The notes: a model not told the origin generated them from the letters alone. A stretch of DNA of 64,000 nucleotides from an uncultured Clostridia bacterium (GCA_948739805.1 CAPYID010000005.1:7292-71291), one strand, 5' to 3'. Shown: positions 52,058 through 62,609, numbered from the stretch's first letter. A program made the numbers and translations.

Positions 52058-52939
52058 TTATTCTATGTTTTCAGCTAGATTTTTTAGAAATTTACCATAA
52101 TCTGTTTTTAATAGACTTTTTGCTAGTTCTTCTAGTTGTTCTGCTGTTATCCATCCATTTTCAAATGCGATTTCTTCTGGACAACAAATTTGAAGTCCTT
52201 GTCTTTTTTGTATTGTTTGTACAAAACTTGCTGTTTCAAGTAGTGCATCATGTGTTCCTGTATCAAACCATGCCATTCCTCTTCCTAATTTTTCTACTTT
52301 TAGTTTCTTATTTTTCATGTATATTTCGTTTACAGAGGTTATTTCTAATTCCCCTCTTGCTGATGGTTTTACATTTTTTGCTATTTCTATGACATCGTTT
52401 GTATAAAAGTATAGTCCTGGCACTGCATAGTTAGATTTTGGATTTTCTGGTTTTTCTTCTATTGATATTGCATTTCCTTGTTCATCCATTTCTACAACTC
52501 CATAGCTTCTAGGGTCTTTTACTTTATAGCCAAATATTGTAGATTCACTTTCTCTTGCATTCGCTCTTTTTAAGATTTCTTTTAAATTTCCTCCATAAAA
52601 CATGTTGTCTCCTAGTATTAATACAACATTGTCTTGTCCTATAAATTTTTCTCCTATTATAAAGGCTTCTGCTAGTCCATTTGGTTTGTCTTGAATTGTG
52701 TATTCAAAGTTCATTCCCCATTTACTTCCATCACCTAATAGTTCTTTAAATGTTTCATTGTCTCTTTTTGTTGTTATTATTAATATGTCTCTTATTCCTG
52801 CTTCCATTAGTACATATAGTGGATAATATATCATTGGTTTGTCATATACTGGCATTATTTGTTTTGATATTGCTAATGTTAGTGGATATAGCCTTGTTCC
52901 ACTTCCTCCTGCTAAAATTATACCTTTTCTATTTTTCAT
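52058..52939 (-). CDS. rfbA: glucose-1-phosphate thymidylyltransferase
   Basis: This 293-residue enzyme makes dTDP-glucose from dTTP and glucose-1-phosphate, the first step of the rhamnose pathway. The nucleotide-binding signature [11 protein letters not shown] and [16 protein letters not shown] are at the N terminus. [28 protein letters not shown] and [16 protein letters not shown] follow. Length is standard. Confidence 0.97.
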   Translation of the reverse strand: MKNRKGIILAGGSGTRLYPLTLAISKQIMPVYDKPMIYYPLYVLMEAGIRDILIITTKRDNETFKELLGDGSKWGMNFEYTIQDKPNGLAEAFIIGEKFIGQDNVVLILGDNMFYGGNLKEILKRANARESESTIFGYKVKDPRSYGVVEMDEQGNAISIEEKPENPKSNYAVPGLYFYTNDVIEIAKNVKPSARGELEITSVNEIYMKNKKLKVEKLGRGMAWFDTGTHDALLETASFVQTIQKRQGLQICCPEEIAFENGWITAEQLEELAKSLLKTDYGKFLKNLAENIE

Positions 52940-52961
52940 TCTTATGTCCCATTCCTTTCTA

Positions 52962-53008
52962 GGTTAGAAATTAGTTGGAAAAGAACCGTTACCAATTATT
53001 TTTCAACC
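52962..53008. repeat. GGTTGGAAA-type palindromic element, short copy A
   Basis: Begins GGTTAGAAATTAGTTGG and ends ATTATTTTTCAACC. The ends match the larger elements B and D. It lies between rfbD and rfbA. Confidence 0.6.
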
Positions 53009-53017
53009 CTTCCCTTA

Positions 53018-53851
53018 TTATTTTGATAAATACCTTTTTAGTGCATCTTCATATGTTGGTATACTAATTCCATTTTTTAATAATTTGTCTTTTGACATTT
53101 TAGAATTTTTGGGTCTTTTTGCAGGACTTTTAAATTCTTCACTTGTTACTGGTGTTACTTTGCATTTTACGTTTTTTATTTCAAATATCTTTTTTGTAAA
53201 GTCATACCAAGTTGTATAACCTATATTTGTAGCATTATATGCTCCAAATTCTATTTTTTTGTCTATTACTTGGTGTATTATATTTGCTAAGTCTACTGCA
53301 TATGTAGGACTTCCATGTTGGTCATTTACTACTTTTACCTCATCTTTTGTTTTACTTAAGTCTAACATTGTTCTTACAAAGTTTCTTCCTTCTCCATACA
53401 ACCATGCTGTTCTAAAAATATAGTATTTAGAACAGTTTTCTTCTATTAATTTTTCTCCTTCAAGTTTTGTTGTTCCATATACTGCTTGTGGATTTTTTTC
53501 ATCATCTTCTTTATAGTCTTCTTCTACTGGTTTATCTCCACCAAATACATAGTCTGTGCTCACATGCATTAAGATTGCACTATTTTCATTTGCTGCAATT
53601 GCTAAATTTTTTGGTCCTATTGCATTTATTTTATATGCTAGTTCTTTGTTTTCTTCTGCTTTATCTACTGCTGTGTATGCTGCACAGTTTATTATATATT
53701 CTGGTTTTGTTTTCTTTACAAATTCATTTACTTGTTCTGAGTTTGTAATGTCTAATTCTTCAACATCTGTACATATTAGTTCTTCATTTTTTAATTCTTC
53801 CTTTATTGCATTTGCAAGCATTCCATTTGAACCTGTAATTAATATTTTCAT
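53018..53851 (-). CDS. rfbD: dTDP-4-dehydrorhamnose reductase
   Basis: This 277-residue enzyme completes dTDP-L-rhamnose. NAD(P)-binding GSNGMLA is at the N terminus, the STDYVFGG block near residue 103, and the YGTTKLEGE catalytic Y/K near residue 130. The start follows AGGAGGG. It leads the four rhamnose genes in this window. Confidence 0.95.
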   Translation of the reverse strand: MKILITGSNGMLANAIKEELKNEELICTDVEELDITNSEQVNEFVKKTKPEYIINCAAYTAVDKAEENKELAYKINAIGPKNLAIAANENSAILMHVSTDYVFGGDKPVEEDYKEDDEKNPQAVYGTTKLEGEKLIEENCSKYYIFRTAWLYGEGRNFVRTMLDLSKTKDEVKVVNDQHGSPTYAVDLANIIHQVIDKKIEFGAYNATNIGYTTWYDFTKKIFEIKNVKCKVTPVTSEEFKSPAKRPKNSKMSKDKLLKNGISIPTYEDALKRYLSK

Positions 53852-53874
53852 ATTCTTCCCTCCTAAGTTTTTTC

Positions 53875-54612
53875 CTAATCTCTTTTTATTAAAGTTTTTA
53901 AATATTCTTTAATTTGTTTTCCTCTATTTTCTTGTATATTTAATACTACCATTTCTTTTACTTTTAAGTTTTGCTTTTCAATCCATACATTGAATAATCT
54001 TTCTGAAAGGAATCCATATATTCTTTTATTATATTCATCATAATTTGATATATCTATTGTCTTTTCTAGTTCATTAAATATATTAAATAACCATTTCATA
54101 TAGTCATTAAATCTTTTTTTGTCCATGATAAACATATTAAAAGCATATAAACTTTCTCTTTTTAGTATTTTTTCAAATGCTTCTGTATATTCTGGATACA
54201 TTTTTTCTATTATTTTTTTACATTTTCGTAAGTCTTCTATATGATGATATTTTTTATAGTGTTCTTCTATTGTTATGTCTAAGTGTACTTTGTTTGGTAA
54301 AATAATATCATTTCTTGTTAAAATTTTTTCTATATCTTTTATTTTTAATAATTGTTTTGATAATATGTTTTTAAAGAAAAATCTTCTATAATGAGTTAAG
54401 CCTACTATGTCTTCTGATGTGTTTTTCCATATCCAGTATAATGCTGTTAGTTCACAATAGTTCTTATTCTTTTTTGATATGTTGTCCCCTGTGTTGTCTT
54501 TTAAATATGGTAGTTCTTCATTTATTTCTGCACCTACTTGAATTGGTATATATCCTTCTTCTTTTTGCGTTTCTATTTTTTTATGTGTTGCTATATATAT
54601 TTTTGTTTTCAT
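53875..54612 (-). CDS. DUF4422 glycosyltransferase-like protein
   Basis: This 245-residue protein fits DUF4422, found in capsule and exopolysaccharide loci: YIATHKK at the N terminus, YIPIQVGAEI, then the conserved NYCELTALYWIWKNTSEDIVGLTHYRRFF block. It probably transfers one sugar of the repeat unit in the cytoplasm. The donor is unknown. It begins after AAAGG and ends 23 bases before rfbD. Confidence 0.85.
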   Translation of the reverse strand: MKTKIYIATHKKIETQKEEGYIPIQVGAEINEELPYLKDNTGDNISKKNKNYCELTALYWIWKNTSEDIVGLTHYRRFFFKNILSKQLLKIKDIEKILTRNDIILPNKVHLDITIEEHYKKYHHIEDLRKCKKIIEKMYPEYTEAFEKILKRESLYAFNMFIMDKKRFNDYMKWLFNIFNELEKTIDISNYDEYNKRIYGFLSERLFNVWIEKQNLKVKEMVVLNIQENRGKQIKEYLKTLIKRD

Positions 54613-54700
54613 GTATAGTTTTACCTTTCCTATTAATAAATGCTATAATCGCAAGCCCCCACAGATTTTCTCCTTACAGTTGAAAACTTTGGTAAGGCGA

Positions 54701-54741
54701 GAACAAATTAAAGAAAAATCTTTGATTTTTCTTATTTGTTC
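54701..54741 (-). terminator. terminator between glycosyltransferase genes
   Basis: GAACAAA-T-AAAGAAAAATC pairs with GATTTTTCTT-A-TTTGTTC around TTT. It lies 73 bases past the stop at 54814 and probably ends, or attenuates, the upstream polysaccharide transcript. Confidence 0.65.
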
Positions 54742-54813
54742 TATATTGTATTATAACAATGTTATCTTTTATTTTCAATATATATTTTAAAATAAGAAGA
54801 AAATTTGGATATT

Positions 54814-55581
54814 TTAAGAATTAGAATTGTATCTTTGAAGAGATAACATTTTTTTTATTTTTCCATATCTCATTCCTAGATAATCTCTAATTATTGTATA
54901 ATATTTTGGTTTATTAACGTCTGCTCTTATACAACAACTTTTTATATATTGCCTTTTTCCTTTATATTTTTCTTTCATTTTTTGTAATGAATTATAAAAA
55001 CTTTTGTTTTTACACCCTATAGATGCATGCCAAATACTCGCTGGAACTATATATGATTTTATGTTTTGCTCACTAGCACTTAAACATAAGTCTACTGCAT
55101 AAAAGTGCCAGTTATCACAGGTTTGTTCGTCAAATTTTATTTTTTCATAAATAGTTTTACTCATTCCAAATAAACATTCATCTACTGTTATTACTTCTTC
55201 TTTTTTATCTATTTTTCCTTTTCCTGCTATTTCTTTGTTTTTACCATGTAATATTGATGTAAATACTTTTTTTTCATTTTCTTTTACTCCTGCTACTCCT
55301 AGTATTCCTTCACATTTTTTTAGCTCTTCATAAATATTTTTTAGTGAGTTTGAGTCTAAAAATTTAATGTCTTGATGAAGAAATATATAGTAATTTGATT
55401 TAGAAATGCTTGCACCATAATTTAATGCTTTTGCAGCTGATGAAAACTTATGATTACTGTTGTCTATTAATATTTTTTCACATTCGACATTTTGCTCATT
55501 ATAACTTTCTAGTAATAGTTCATTTAATTGTTTTTCGTTATTATAACAACAAATTAGTGTTAAATCTATTTTTTCTTTCAT
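54814..55581 (-). CDS. family 2-type glycosyltransferase
   Basis: This 255-residue protein starts with a GT-A nucleotide-binding fold (IDLTLICCYNNEKQLNELLLES). NYYIFLHQDIKF supplies the DxD-like site (HQD), and a GVAGVKE block follows. The C-terminal half is basic. Similar proteins add a sugar in surface-polysaccharide loci, but the specific acceptor is unknown. It lies 16 bases after the flippase gene, co-oriented. Confidence 0.75.
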   Translation of the reverse strand: MKEKIDLTLICCYNNEKQLNELLLESYNEQNVECEKILIDNSNHKFSSAAKALNYGASISKSNYYIFLHQDIKFLDSNSLKNIYEELKKCEGILGVAGVKENEKKVFTSILHGKNKEIAGKGKIDKKEEVITVDECLFGMSKTIYEKIKFDEQTCDNWHFYAVDLCLSASEQNIKSYIVPASIWHASIGCKNKSFYNSLQKMKEKYKGKRQYIKSCCIRADVNKPKYYTIIRDYLGMRYGKIKKMLSLQRYNSNS

Positions 55582-55597
55582 TCCAGTAAGTTCCTTT

Positions 55598-57046
55598 CTA
55601 TAACTTAATTTTTTTCTTTATAAATTTGTCTTTGATTTCTATTAGAAATTTATCTTTTAATATTAGTAGCATTGCAAAATAAGCTATTGCTCCTGTACAT
55701 ACTTGTACTAATATTATTATATATGATGATTGATTTTTCATAATTTTTTCTATTAATATTGCTATAATTAACATGATAATACTTGCAATTAGATTTTTCA
55801 ACCCTAATTTGATAATTTCTAAAAATTTTATTTCATTTCTAACACATATAAATTGAATTGCAACTACTGTTGTTTCTGCTATTACTGTTGCTATTGATGC
55901 TCCTATTGCTTCATATTTCTTTATTAAAATGAAATTCAATATTAGATTTACTATTGCACCACATAGTACTGATATAGTAAATGATTTTTGCTTTTTTGTT
56001 GGTAATAAGTATTGATTTCCTATAACATTACTTAGACCTATCATTAAGATAATAGGGCTTATTATTTTTATTAATAAAGATACCTCTTCATATCCAGCTC
56101 CTAAAAATACTGGCACAAATCTATTTGAAATTGCTATTATACCAAATAGCATCGGAAATGCTAATAAAAAAGTAAATTTAAATGATGTTTTTATATTCAT
56201 TTTTATTTCGTCGGTCTTTCCATCTGCAAATTTATTTGCAATTCTAGGTAACATTACAGTTCCTAGTGCTGTTACGATTGTAAGTAAGATTTTTATTATT
56301 TTCTGTGCTTGCTCATAATATCCGCTTTCTACTTTGTTTTCAACCATTGCACCAATCATTACTTTGTCTAATACTGTATATAATTGTATTGCAATTTGTG
56401 GTATAAATAATGCTATTACAGGTCTTAAATGTCTTAGTAATTTTAATTCTTTTATGTCTATTTTTTGTATATATTTTGGAAGATATGCCCATAAAGATAT
56501 ATTTCCAACTAAGTTTGAAAGTGCATATATAAGAATGTATACACTTAAATCATTTGCTGTTTTTACTAAACTAAATATACAAATTATGCTTAATACTTTT
56601 ACTATTGTGTTTCTTAGTACTGTTTTCTTAAATTCTTCCATTCCTTGGAAGAACCAACTTATGTCTAAACAATTTGATATTAATTCTAATATTAAAATTT
56701 TATAGTATGAAGTATATTGTGTTCCTTTTATATACATGAAATAATAGAATATACTTACTACTATCATAGTTATTATTCTAAAAATTATAATTTCCCAAAA
56801 TATGGAGCTTCTTTTCTTTTTGTCTGATTGCACATACGCTATTTCTCTTTGACCATATGTTGCTATTCCAAGTGAGCCAATAAGTACAAAATATGTTACT
56901 ATTGATAATGTATAACTGTATATTCCTATGTTTTCTGCCCCTAATATTCTTGAAACATATGGTGTTGTTATTAGTGGTAAAATTATTACTAGAACCTGAT
57001 AAATTAAATTATATATATAATTCTTAGCTATTTTTTTGTCTTCCAT
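55598..57046 (-). CDS. polysaccharide flippase (MOP/Wzx type)
   Basis: This 482-residue protein has about 14 membrane helices and the opening typical of Wzx/RfbX (AKNYIYNLIYQVLVIILPLITTPYVSRILGAENIGIYSYTLSIVTYF). It would move lipid-linked repeat units across the membrane for the rhamnose/galactofuranose polysaccharide. Start after AGGAGA; it follows the glf remnant by ten bases. Confidence 0.93.
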   Translation of the reverse strand: MEDKKIAKNYIYNLIYQVLVIILPLITTPYVSRILGAENIGIYSYTLSIVTYFVLIGSLGIATYGQREIAYVQSDKKKRSSIFWEIIIFRIITMIVVSIFYYFMYIKGTQYTSYYKILILELISNCLDISWFFQGMEEFKKTVLRNTIVKVLSIICIFSLVKTANDLSVYILIYALSNLVGNISLWAYLPKYIQKIDIKELKLLRHLRPVIALFIPQIAIQLYTVLDKVMIGAMVENKVESGYYEQAQKIIKILLTIVTALGTVMLPRIANKFADGKTDEIKMNIKTSFKFTFLLAFPMLFGIIAISNRFVPVFLGAGYEEVSLLIKIISPIILMIGLSNVIGNQYLLPTKKQKSFTISVLCGAIVNLILNFILIKKYEAIGASIATVIAETTVVAIQFICVRNEIKFLEIIKLGLKNLIASIIMLIIAILIEKIMKNQSSYIIILVQVCTGAIAYFAMLLILKDKFLIEIKDKFIKKKIKL

Positions 57047-57056
57047 TTGCTCTCCT

Positions 57057-58164
57057 TTAACCTATTTCCGTTTTTACACATTCTAATGCTACTTTTATAA
57101 CATTGTGCATATCATAATATTTATATTCGCCTAATCTTCCACCAAATATGACATTTTTCTCATTTTTAGCTAATTCTTTGTATTTCTCATATAATTTATT
57201 GTTTTTTTCATCATTCATTGGATAATATGGTTCATCACCTTTTACCCAATTTTTTGGATATTCCTTTGTTATTACAGTTTTTGGAGTATTAACTCCATAT
57301 TCAAAATGCTTGTGTTCTATTATTCTTGTATATGGTATTTCATATTCAGTATAATTTACTACTGCATTTCCTTGGAAATTTTCTGTTTCTAAAATTTCTG
57401 TTTCAAATTTTAAGCTTCTATATTCTAGTTCACCATATTTATAATTATAGTATTCATCTATCATTCCTGTAAATATTATCTTTTCTGCAATTTTTTGATA
57501 TTCTTCTCTTTTTTCAAAAAAATTACAGTTTAATCTTACTTCTATTCCTTTTAACATTTTTTCTATTATTCCGTGTATATCCTCCAATTGGAATTCCTTG
57601 ATATGTGTCTCTGAAGTAATTATTATCATATATAAATCTAACTGGAAGTCTTTTTATAATAAATGCTGGTAATTCTGTTGCTTTTTTTCCCCATTGTTTT
57701 TCTGTATATCCTTTTACTAATTTTTCATAGATTGTTTTTCCTACTAAACTAATTGCTTGCTCTTCTAAGTTTTTTGGCTCTATAATTCCTGCTTGTGCTT
57801 TTTCTTCTTCTATTTTTGCTTTCGCTTCATCTGGAGTTATTACTCCCCATAGTTTGTTAAATGTGTTCATATTAAATGGCATATTGTATAACTCGCCTTT
57901 ATAGACTGCAACAGGTGAATTTGTGTATCTATTAAATTCTGCAAATTGATTTATATAATCCCAAATTTCTTTGTCACTTGTATGAAAAATATGTGCTCCA
58001 TATTTATGTACATTTATACCTTGAGTATTTTCTGTATAGATATTTCCAGCAATATTAGGTCTTTTATCTATGACTAAACATTTTTTTCCTTTTTTATTTG
58101 CTTCATATGCAAATATTGCTCCAAAAAGCCCTGATCCTACTATTAAATAGTCATATTCTTTCAT
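57057..58164 (-). pseudogene. glf: UDP-galactopyranose mutase, interrupted by one frameshift
   Basis: The first frame (58164 down to 57523) encodes the FAD-binding part: YDYLIVGSGLFGAIFAYEA, RPNIAGNIYT, HKYGAHIFHT, GYTEKQWGKKATELPA and IPIGGYT. There an extra base near 57576 shifts the reading. The other frame continues IIEKMLKGIEV..., EYPKNWVKGDEPYYPMN and GRLGEYKYYDMHNVI to the stop at 57057. Removing one base gives about 369 residues, normal for Glf, which converts UDP-Galp to UDP-Galf. It may be a true mutation, a programmed or variable site, or an assembly error. All flavin and substrate motifs are otherwise intact. Confidence 0.88.
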
Positions 58165-58198
58165 TTTGCTATCATCCCTTCCTAAGTCACAAATTTTT

Positions 58199-59473
58199 TT
58201 AGTCGTCTTTTTTTATTATTGCTATAATCTTAGATAAAATTTTGTTTTCCTTTAACATATTGTCTGTTTCTTCTACTTTTTTATGTTCTCTAAGTTTAAA
58301 GTCTCCAATAACTAAACATACTATTGCTATTATGCTTTCTACAGAATACATACTTCCTGAACAACATAGTGTAAAAATAGTAGCATAAATTAGCCATTCA
58401 TCTTCTATTTTCTTTCCTTTTAGATATTTTATTATTGCATATGTCATTATTATAAAGAATGGTATTCCTAATTGATATATGATGTCTATATATCCATTGT
58501 GTGAAAATGTTTCTACTACATATCCTTTATATTCCAATCCTGCTGGTATTCTAAGCATTGCACCTAGTCCATGTCCTATTAATATTCCTTTTATACTATT
58601 AAATGAGTTTACTAAATAATATAAAGATGAATATGTTCTAGCTGTTGAAGAAGCATCTTTGAACACATATATACCTAAAGTGCTCATAATTGCTAATGTT
58701 ATTAGTGGTAATAGTATTATTCCTATTTTTGTTAGTTTCATTAATGGTTTATTGTTTTTAAATAATTTGAATGCTATATATATAGCAATATAATATGCAA
58801 ATACTACCCAACCACTCCTAGAATATGTGAAGAATATGTTAAATAGTGTTAATACCGTTATAGTAAATTTTTTGTCTTTGTCTAAATTGCCAAAAGTCAT
58901 GGCATAAAAATATGCTATTGTTAAAAATATTGCATATGCTGATGGTTCATAAAATGTTGTGTATATCCTTATATCCTTTGTCCAACCAGAATAGCTTTCA
59001 AAAAGCCCTCTTGCTCCATAAGATGGATTATTGTTGAATATATTAAAGAACATTGGCATTTGTAGTTTACTTGCTATTAATTGATATACTCCATATCCTG
59101 TTAATATTATTAGAGCAAAATAAAATACCTTATTGAAAAATTCCTTTTGATTCATCTCTTGTATCTTTTCCATGTATTTAATACTTGTCCAACCAATAAA
59201 TAAAATCATCGAATATCTGCCTATTTGTAAAAAGTTAAATGCTTTATTTAATAGTTGTGATATAACTACAAATAAAACTATAGATGCTACAATTATTGTA
59301 GATTTTTTATCTATTTTTTGGTACATTCTATGTTTTATAAATATATATATTAAAAAGATAGTTATTGCTGCAATACCAAATTCTTTGGTATTTATAATAG
59401 CAAAATTTTGAAGGAAAAGTAATATTATAAAAATTATTATTTCTAGCTTTTGTTTTTGTTTACTCTTTTCCAT
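58199..59473 (-). CDS. O-antigen ligase/polymerase-like membrane protein (Wzy type)
   Basis: This 424-residue protein has about 11-12 membrane helices and a large loop near residues 150-180 and 270-310 with SRSGWVVFAYY and HGLGAMLRIPAG...ETFSHNGYIDIIYQLG, the pattern of the O-antigen ligase/Wzy superfamily. It would polymerise lipid-linked repeat units outside the membrane. Its start overlaps the end of the upstream glycosyltransferase gene by 14 bases, so translation is coupled. Confidence 0.85.
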   Translation of the reverse strand: MEKSKQKQKLEIIIFIILLFLQNFAIINTKEFGIAAITIFLIYIFIKHRMYQKIDKKSTIIVASIVLFVVISQLLNKAFNFLQIGRYSMILFIGWTSIKYMEKIQEMNQKEFFNKVFYFALIILTGYGVYQLIASKLQMPMFFNIFNNNPSYGARGLFESYSGWTKDIRIYTTFYEPSAYAIFLTIAYFYAMTFGNLDKDKKFTITVLTLFNIFFTYSRSGWVVFAYYIAIYIAFKLFKNNKPLMKLTKIGIILLPLITLAIMSTLGIYVFKDASSTARTYSSLYYLVNSFNSIKGILIGHGLGAMLRIPAGLEYKGYVVETFSHNGYIDIIYQLGIPFFIIMTYAIIKYLKGKKIEDEWLIYATIFTLCCSGSMYSVESIIAIVCLVIGDFKLREHKKVEETDNMLKENKILSKIIAIIKKDD

Positions 59474-60356
59474 TTTTAATAAACTTTCTCCCTTCTATTA
59501 TTCCTTTTTTTAGTGCTTTTAAACTTTCTCCTTTGTGCTTTAACTTATATTTTATTCCTACTATAATTCTTGTCGAATAGAAAAATAATTTTGTTAATAT
59601 TCCATAGCATTTATATTTATTTATAAAAATAATTCTATTTCTTGTGTTCCATTCTATTGCAAATGGACTTTCTCCTCCACCTGATGCAGCACTTTCTTTG
59701 TGGTATATTATAGAACTTAAACAAACTCCAATTTTATACCCTTTTTGTTGTACTTTTGCACAAAAATCTACATCTTCATAATACATAAAGTATTCCTCTG
59801 GTAAGAAACCAATTTCTTCTACTAGACTTGTTTTCATTAACATACAGCAACCAGTTACAAATTTGGTATAAGTAAATTCTTGATTAGCCTCTTTATATTC
59901 TTTCCCTTTTCCATAAATAACAGCTGTACCTTTGAAATAGTCTATTTCTCCTCCACAACAGTTTATTAAGTTTTTATTATCCCAGTACATTATCCTTGCT
60001 GATATTATTTCAATGTCAGTATGTTTTTTTAGTTCAAGGAACATTTTATTAATACTATTTTTTGTGATTATTGTATCATTATTTAAGAGTAGTATATATT
60101 CTGATTTGTTTTTTATTGCATATTTAATTCCTATATTATTTCCTGCTGAAAATCCTGCATTTTCACTTGCTTGTATTAGTGTTATTCCTTCTATTTTTTT
60201 TAGTTCTGATAATGATTCATTTGTTGATTTGTTATCTACAACTACTATTTCATATATAAAATTATTTTCACTTGTATTTTGTTTTATACTATTTATACAT
60301 TCTATTGTATCCTTATAATTGTTATAATTCAATAGAATTATCATTATTTTTTCCAT
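59460..60356 (-). CDS. family 2 glycosyltransferase (rhamnosyltransferase-like)
   Basis: This 298-residue GT-A enzyme has IILLNYNNYKDTIECINSI, VVVDNKSTNES, NAGFSAGNNIGIKYA, LLLNNDT (DxD site) and YFMYYEDVDFCAKVQQKGYKIG, which closely match bacterial rhamnosyl- and galactofuranosyltransferases. It probably uses dTDP-rhamnose or UDP-Galf made by neighbouring genes. Confidence 0.88.
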   Translation of the reverse strand: MEKIMIILLNYNNYKDTIECINSIKQNTSENNFIYEIVVVDNKSTNESLSELKKIEGITLIQASENAGFSAGNNIGIKYAIKNKSEYILLLNNDTIITKNSINKMFLELKKHTDIEIISARIMYWDNKNLINCCGGEIDYFKGTAVIYGKGKEYKEANQEFTYTKFVTGCCMLMKTSLVEEIGFLPEEYFMYYEDVDFCAKVQQKGYKIGVCLSSIIYHKESAASGGGESPFAIEWNTRNRIIFINKYKCYGILTKLFFYSTRIIVGIKYKLKHKGESLKALKKGIIEGRKFIKNGKE

Positions 60357-60372
60357 TTTTTTATTTTTTCCT

Positions 60373-61572
60373 TCATAATTTATTATAAAATGCCATTATT
60401 TCTTCTATATATCTTTGTTCTGAAAATGGCTTTTTCCAGTATAAATTATAGGCATTTTTGCTCATTTCTTGTACTAGCTTATTATCTTCTAATATTTTTA
60501 GTTTTTCATATAAATCTTCTACATTTCCATTTTCATATTTTAAACCATTTATATTGTCTGTTATATATGTGGCTGTTGCACTTTTGTCTCCTACTATTAC
60601 TGGCACTCCTAATGATAATGCTTCTATTGCTGTCATTCCCATTGTTTCATACCATAGTGATGTAAATACTAATGCTTTACTTTCTTTTAAAATATTTTTT
60701 ATTTCTTCTTTTGTTTTCCAACCTACAAATTTTAAGTTTTTATATTTTTGTTCTAACTCATTTTTTAGTGGTCCATCTCCAATAACTGTTCCATTTTTGT
60801 TTAGCCTTGTTACACTTTCACAGAATAAGTCTACTCCTTTTTCTTTTGATAATCTTCCTACATATACTAATATGTCTTTTTTATCTAAGTTTCTTTCTTC
60901 TTTTTCATATCCTGCTGGATTGTTAATAACTGTAGAGTTCCATTTTTTTATAAGTGAATTTTTTAAAATGTCTTTACTAAATTCTGATACATATATAGCA
61001 TTTGCTTCTATTTTTTTTATTATTCCATTTTGCACCTTCTGTCTAAGTATTCTATATAGTTTTATGATATAGTTTCTAGAATCACAATTGCATTTTATAC
61101 ATTTTAAAGATAATGGTTTTAAGTTACAAATTCTATTTTCTTTATAATTGAAAAATCCTCCATTTGGGCATTGCATAAAGTATTCATGTATTGTTACTAC
61201 TATTTTAAAGTTTAAATCATTTGCTATTTTAAATATACTACTAGATAATGCTTTCGTCCATCCATGTATATGTATTATTGTTGTTTTATTATCTAATGTC
61301 ATAAGTAGTTTTTTTAGTTCTTTTTTCGCTTTTATATTATAACTTCCATTTATACAACCTAATATTTTGTTTTTTTCTTTTAATGATTCTTTCTGATTTG
61401 TTGTTATATATTCTATTCCTTTAATATTTTCTTCTGGTTTATTAACAGCTGAAAAGAAATAAACTTTAAGTCCTTTTCCTAATAACAATTTTGCAGTGTC
61501 TATGGCTACTTTACTTGCTCCACCTTGAGTGTAGTTAAAATCGTTGATAATTACAACTGTTTTTATTTGCAT
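60373..61572 (-). CDS. family 4 glycosyltransferase (GT-B)
   Basis: This 399-residue GT-B enzyme has an N-terminal acceptor domain (YTQGGASKVAID near residue 14, HIHGWTKALSSS). A cysteine cluster (CNLKPLSLKCIKCNCDSRN, about 148-167) is typical of some GT4 proteins. The C-terminal donor domain has YVGRLSKEKGVDLF and EALSLGVPVIVGDKSATATYI with the E-x7-E region. It adds a sugar to the lipid-linked unit. Start after AAAGGAG. Confidence 0.9.
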   Translation of the reverse strand: MQIKTVVIINDFNYTQGGASKVAIDTAKLLLGKGLKVYFFSAVNKPEENIKGIEYITTNQKESLKEKNKILGCINGSYNIKAKKELKKLLMTLDNKTTIIHIHGWTKALSSSIFKIANDLNFKIVVTIHEYFMQCPNGGFFNYKENRICNLKPLSLKCIKCNCDSRNYIIKLYRILRQKVQNGIIKKIEANAIYVSEFSKDILKNSLIKKWNSTVINNPAGYEKEERNLDKKDILVYVGRLSKEKGVDLFCESVTRLNKNGTVIGDGPLKNELEQKYKNLKFVGWKTKEEIKNILKESKALVFTSLWYETMGMTAIEALSLGVPVIVGDKSATATYITDNINGLKYENGNVEDLYEKLKILEDNKLVQEMSKNAYNLYWKKPFSEQRYIEEIMAFYNKL

Positions 61573-61616
61573 TTTTTAGATTGCTCCTTTCAAAGGATAT
61601 AAGGGTACATTGGTGT

Positions 61617-61743
61617 CAAATTGAAAAAGAATTATTATTTGGCTAGGTAAACGAAATTGAAATCAATGCGGTGTACTGCTGTACGTTGATTTGATTTCAA
61701 TTGAAGTTTAACAACGCCAAATGATGATTATCTTTCAATTTGG
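61617..61743. repeat. GGTTGGAAA-type palindromic element, long copy B
   Basis: Ends AAATTGAAA...TTATTTGGC and GCCAAATGA...TTTCAATTT pair. Inside, TTGAAATCAA and TTGATTTCAA form a second stem around GTAC motifs. It is about 85% identical by eye to copy D and covers the last codons and stop of the 61728 gene. Confidence 0.75.
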
Positions 61744-62576
61744 CCTATTTTCATGCCTATAAATCTTGCCATCATATTAGGTAACCATTTTATTATTACT
61801 TTCCCATTTTTATCCTTTATTGCTCTTTTTAAGATATAGAATGCTAAATCTCCTCCTGCACTATTTACTTTATATTTGTTTAAATAGCTATTTTCTTTAA
61901 AAAATTTTCCTGTTTCATAATATCTATCATATTGTTGTTTTAGTGTAAAATTATGTGAATGAATAATTTCTGAGTCTGCACAATACTTTATTTTATATCC
62001 ATTTGTGATTAATTTATACGCAATATACATATCTTCACTTATTGATAAGTTTTTGTTATCATATCCATTTAGTTTTACAAATGTTTCTCTCTTTATTGCT
62101 GATGATGCATCAGAAAAGAAAAATGCTCTTAAACCTAATTTTTCTATATCATCTTTAGAAACTATTTTTGAGTTTTCAGGATAATTCTTTTCTCTTGTGT
62201 ATTTTTCCATAGAATTATTTGTGCAAATTTGCCTACTATAGCAGGCTTCTGCTTCGCTATTTTCAATTGGTTTTATTAGTTTTTCTAACCAGTCTTTTTT
62301 TTCTATAATTACGTCTTGAGTCACAAATACAACTATATCTGCTTTGCTTTCAAATGCTTCCTTTTCTCTTGTTAGACTATGAGAAAAGTCTTTTGCTTGT
62401 ATTGCTTTATAGATACAGTTCAACTTTTTCACTTTTTCTTCTGTTTTGTCTTTTCCTTTGGTTACTACATATCGTATGTTTCCTATTTTTACATTTTCTT
62501 GCATTTCTAATGATTTATGCAGTTTTTCTACATATTTCTCTGCATTATATAGAGGACATATTATATCTACAACCAT
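61728..62576 (-). CDS. family 2 glycosyltransferase
   Basis: From MVVDIICPLYNAEKYVEKL the protein has 282 residues; an ATG four codons earlier sits almost on the GGAAGG site, so either start is possible. GT-A features are ICPLYNAE, FSHSLTREKEAFESKADIVVFVTQDV (DxD-like) and SEDMYIAYKLITNGYKIKYC. It resembles rhamnosyltransferases of surface-polysaccharide loci. The last codons (GQIER) and the stop are encoded by palindromic element B, so the C terminus may have been changed by that insertion. Confidence 0.82.
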   Translation of the reverse strand: MVVDIICPLYNAEKYVEKLHKSLEMQENVKIGNIRYVVTKGKDKTEEKVKKLNCIYKAIQAKDFSHSLTREKEAFESKADIVVFVTQDVIIEKKDWLEKLIKPIENSEAEACYSRQICTNNSMEKYTREKNYPENSKIVSKDDIEKLGLRAFFFSDASSAIKRETFVKLNGYDNKNLSISEDMYIAYKLITNGYKIKYCADSEIIHSHNFTLKQQYDRYYETGKFFKENSYLNKYKVNSAGGDLAFYILKRAIKDKNGKVIIKWLPNMMARFIGMKIGQIER

Positions 62577-62609
62577 TTTTGCTATCATTCCTTCCTAAGG
62601 CATAACCTT

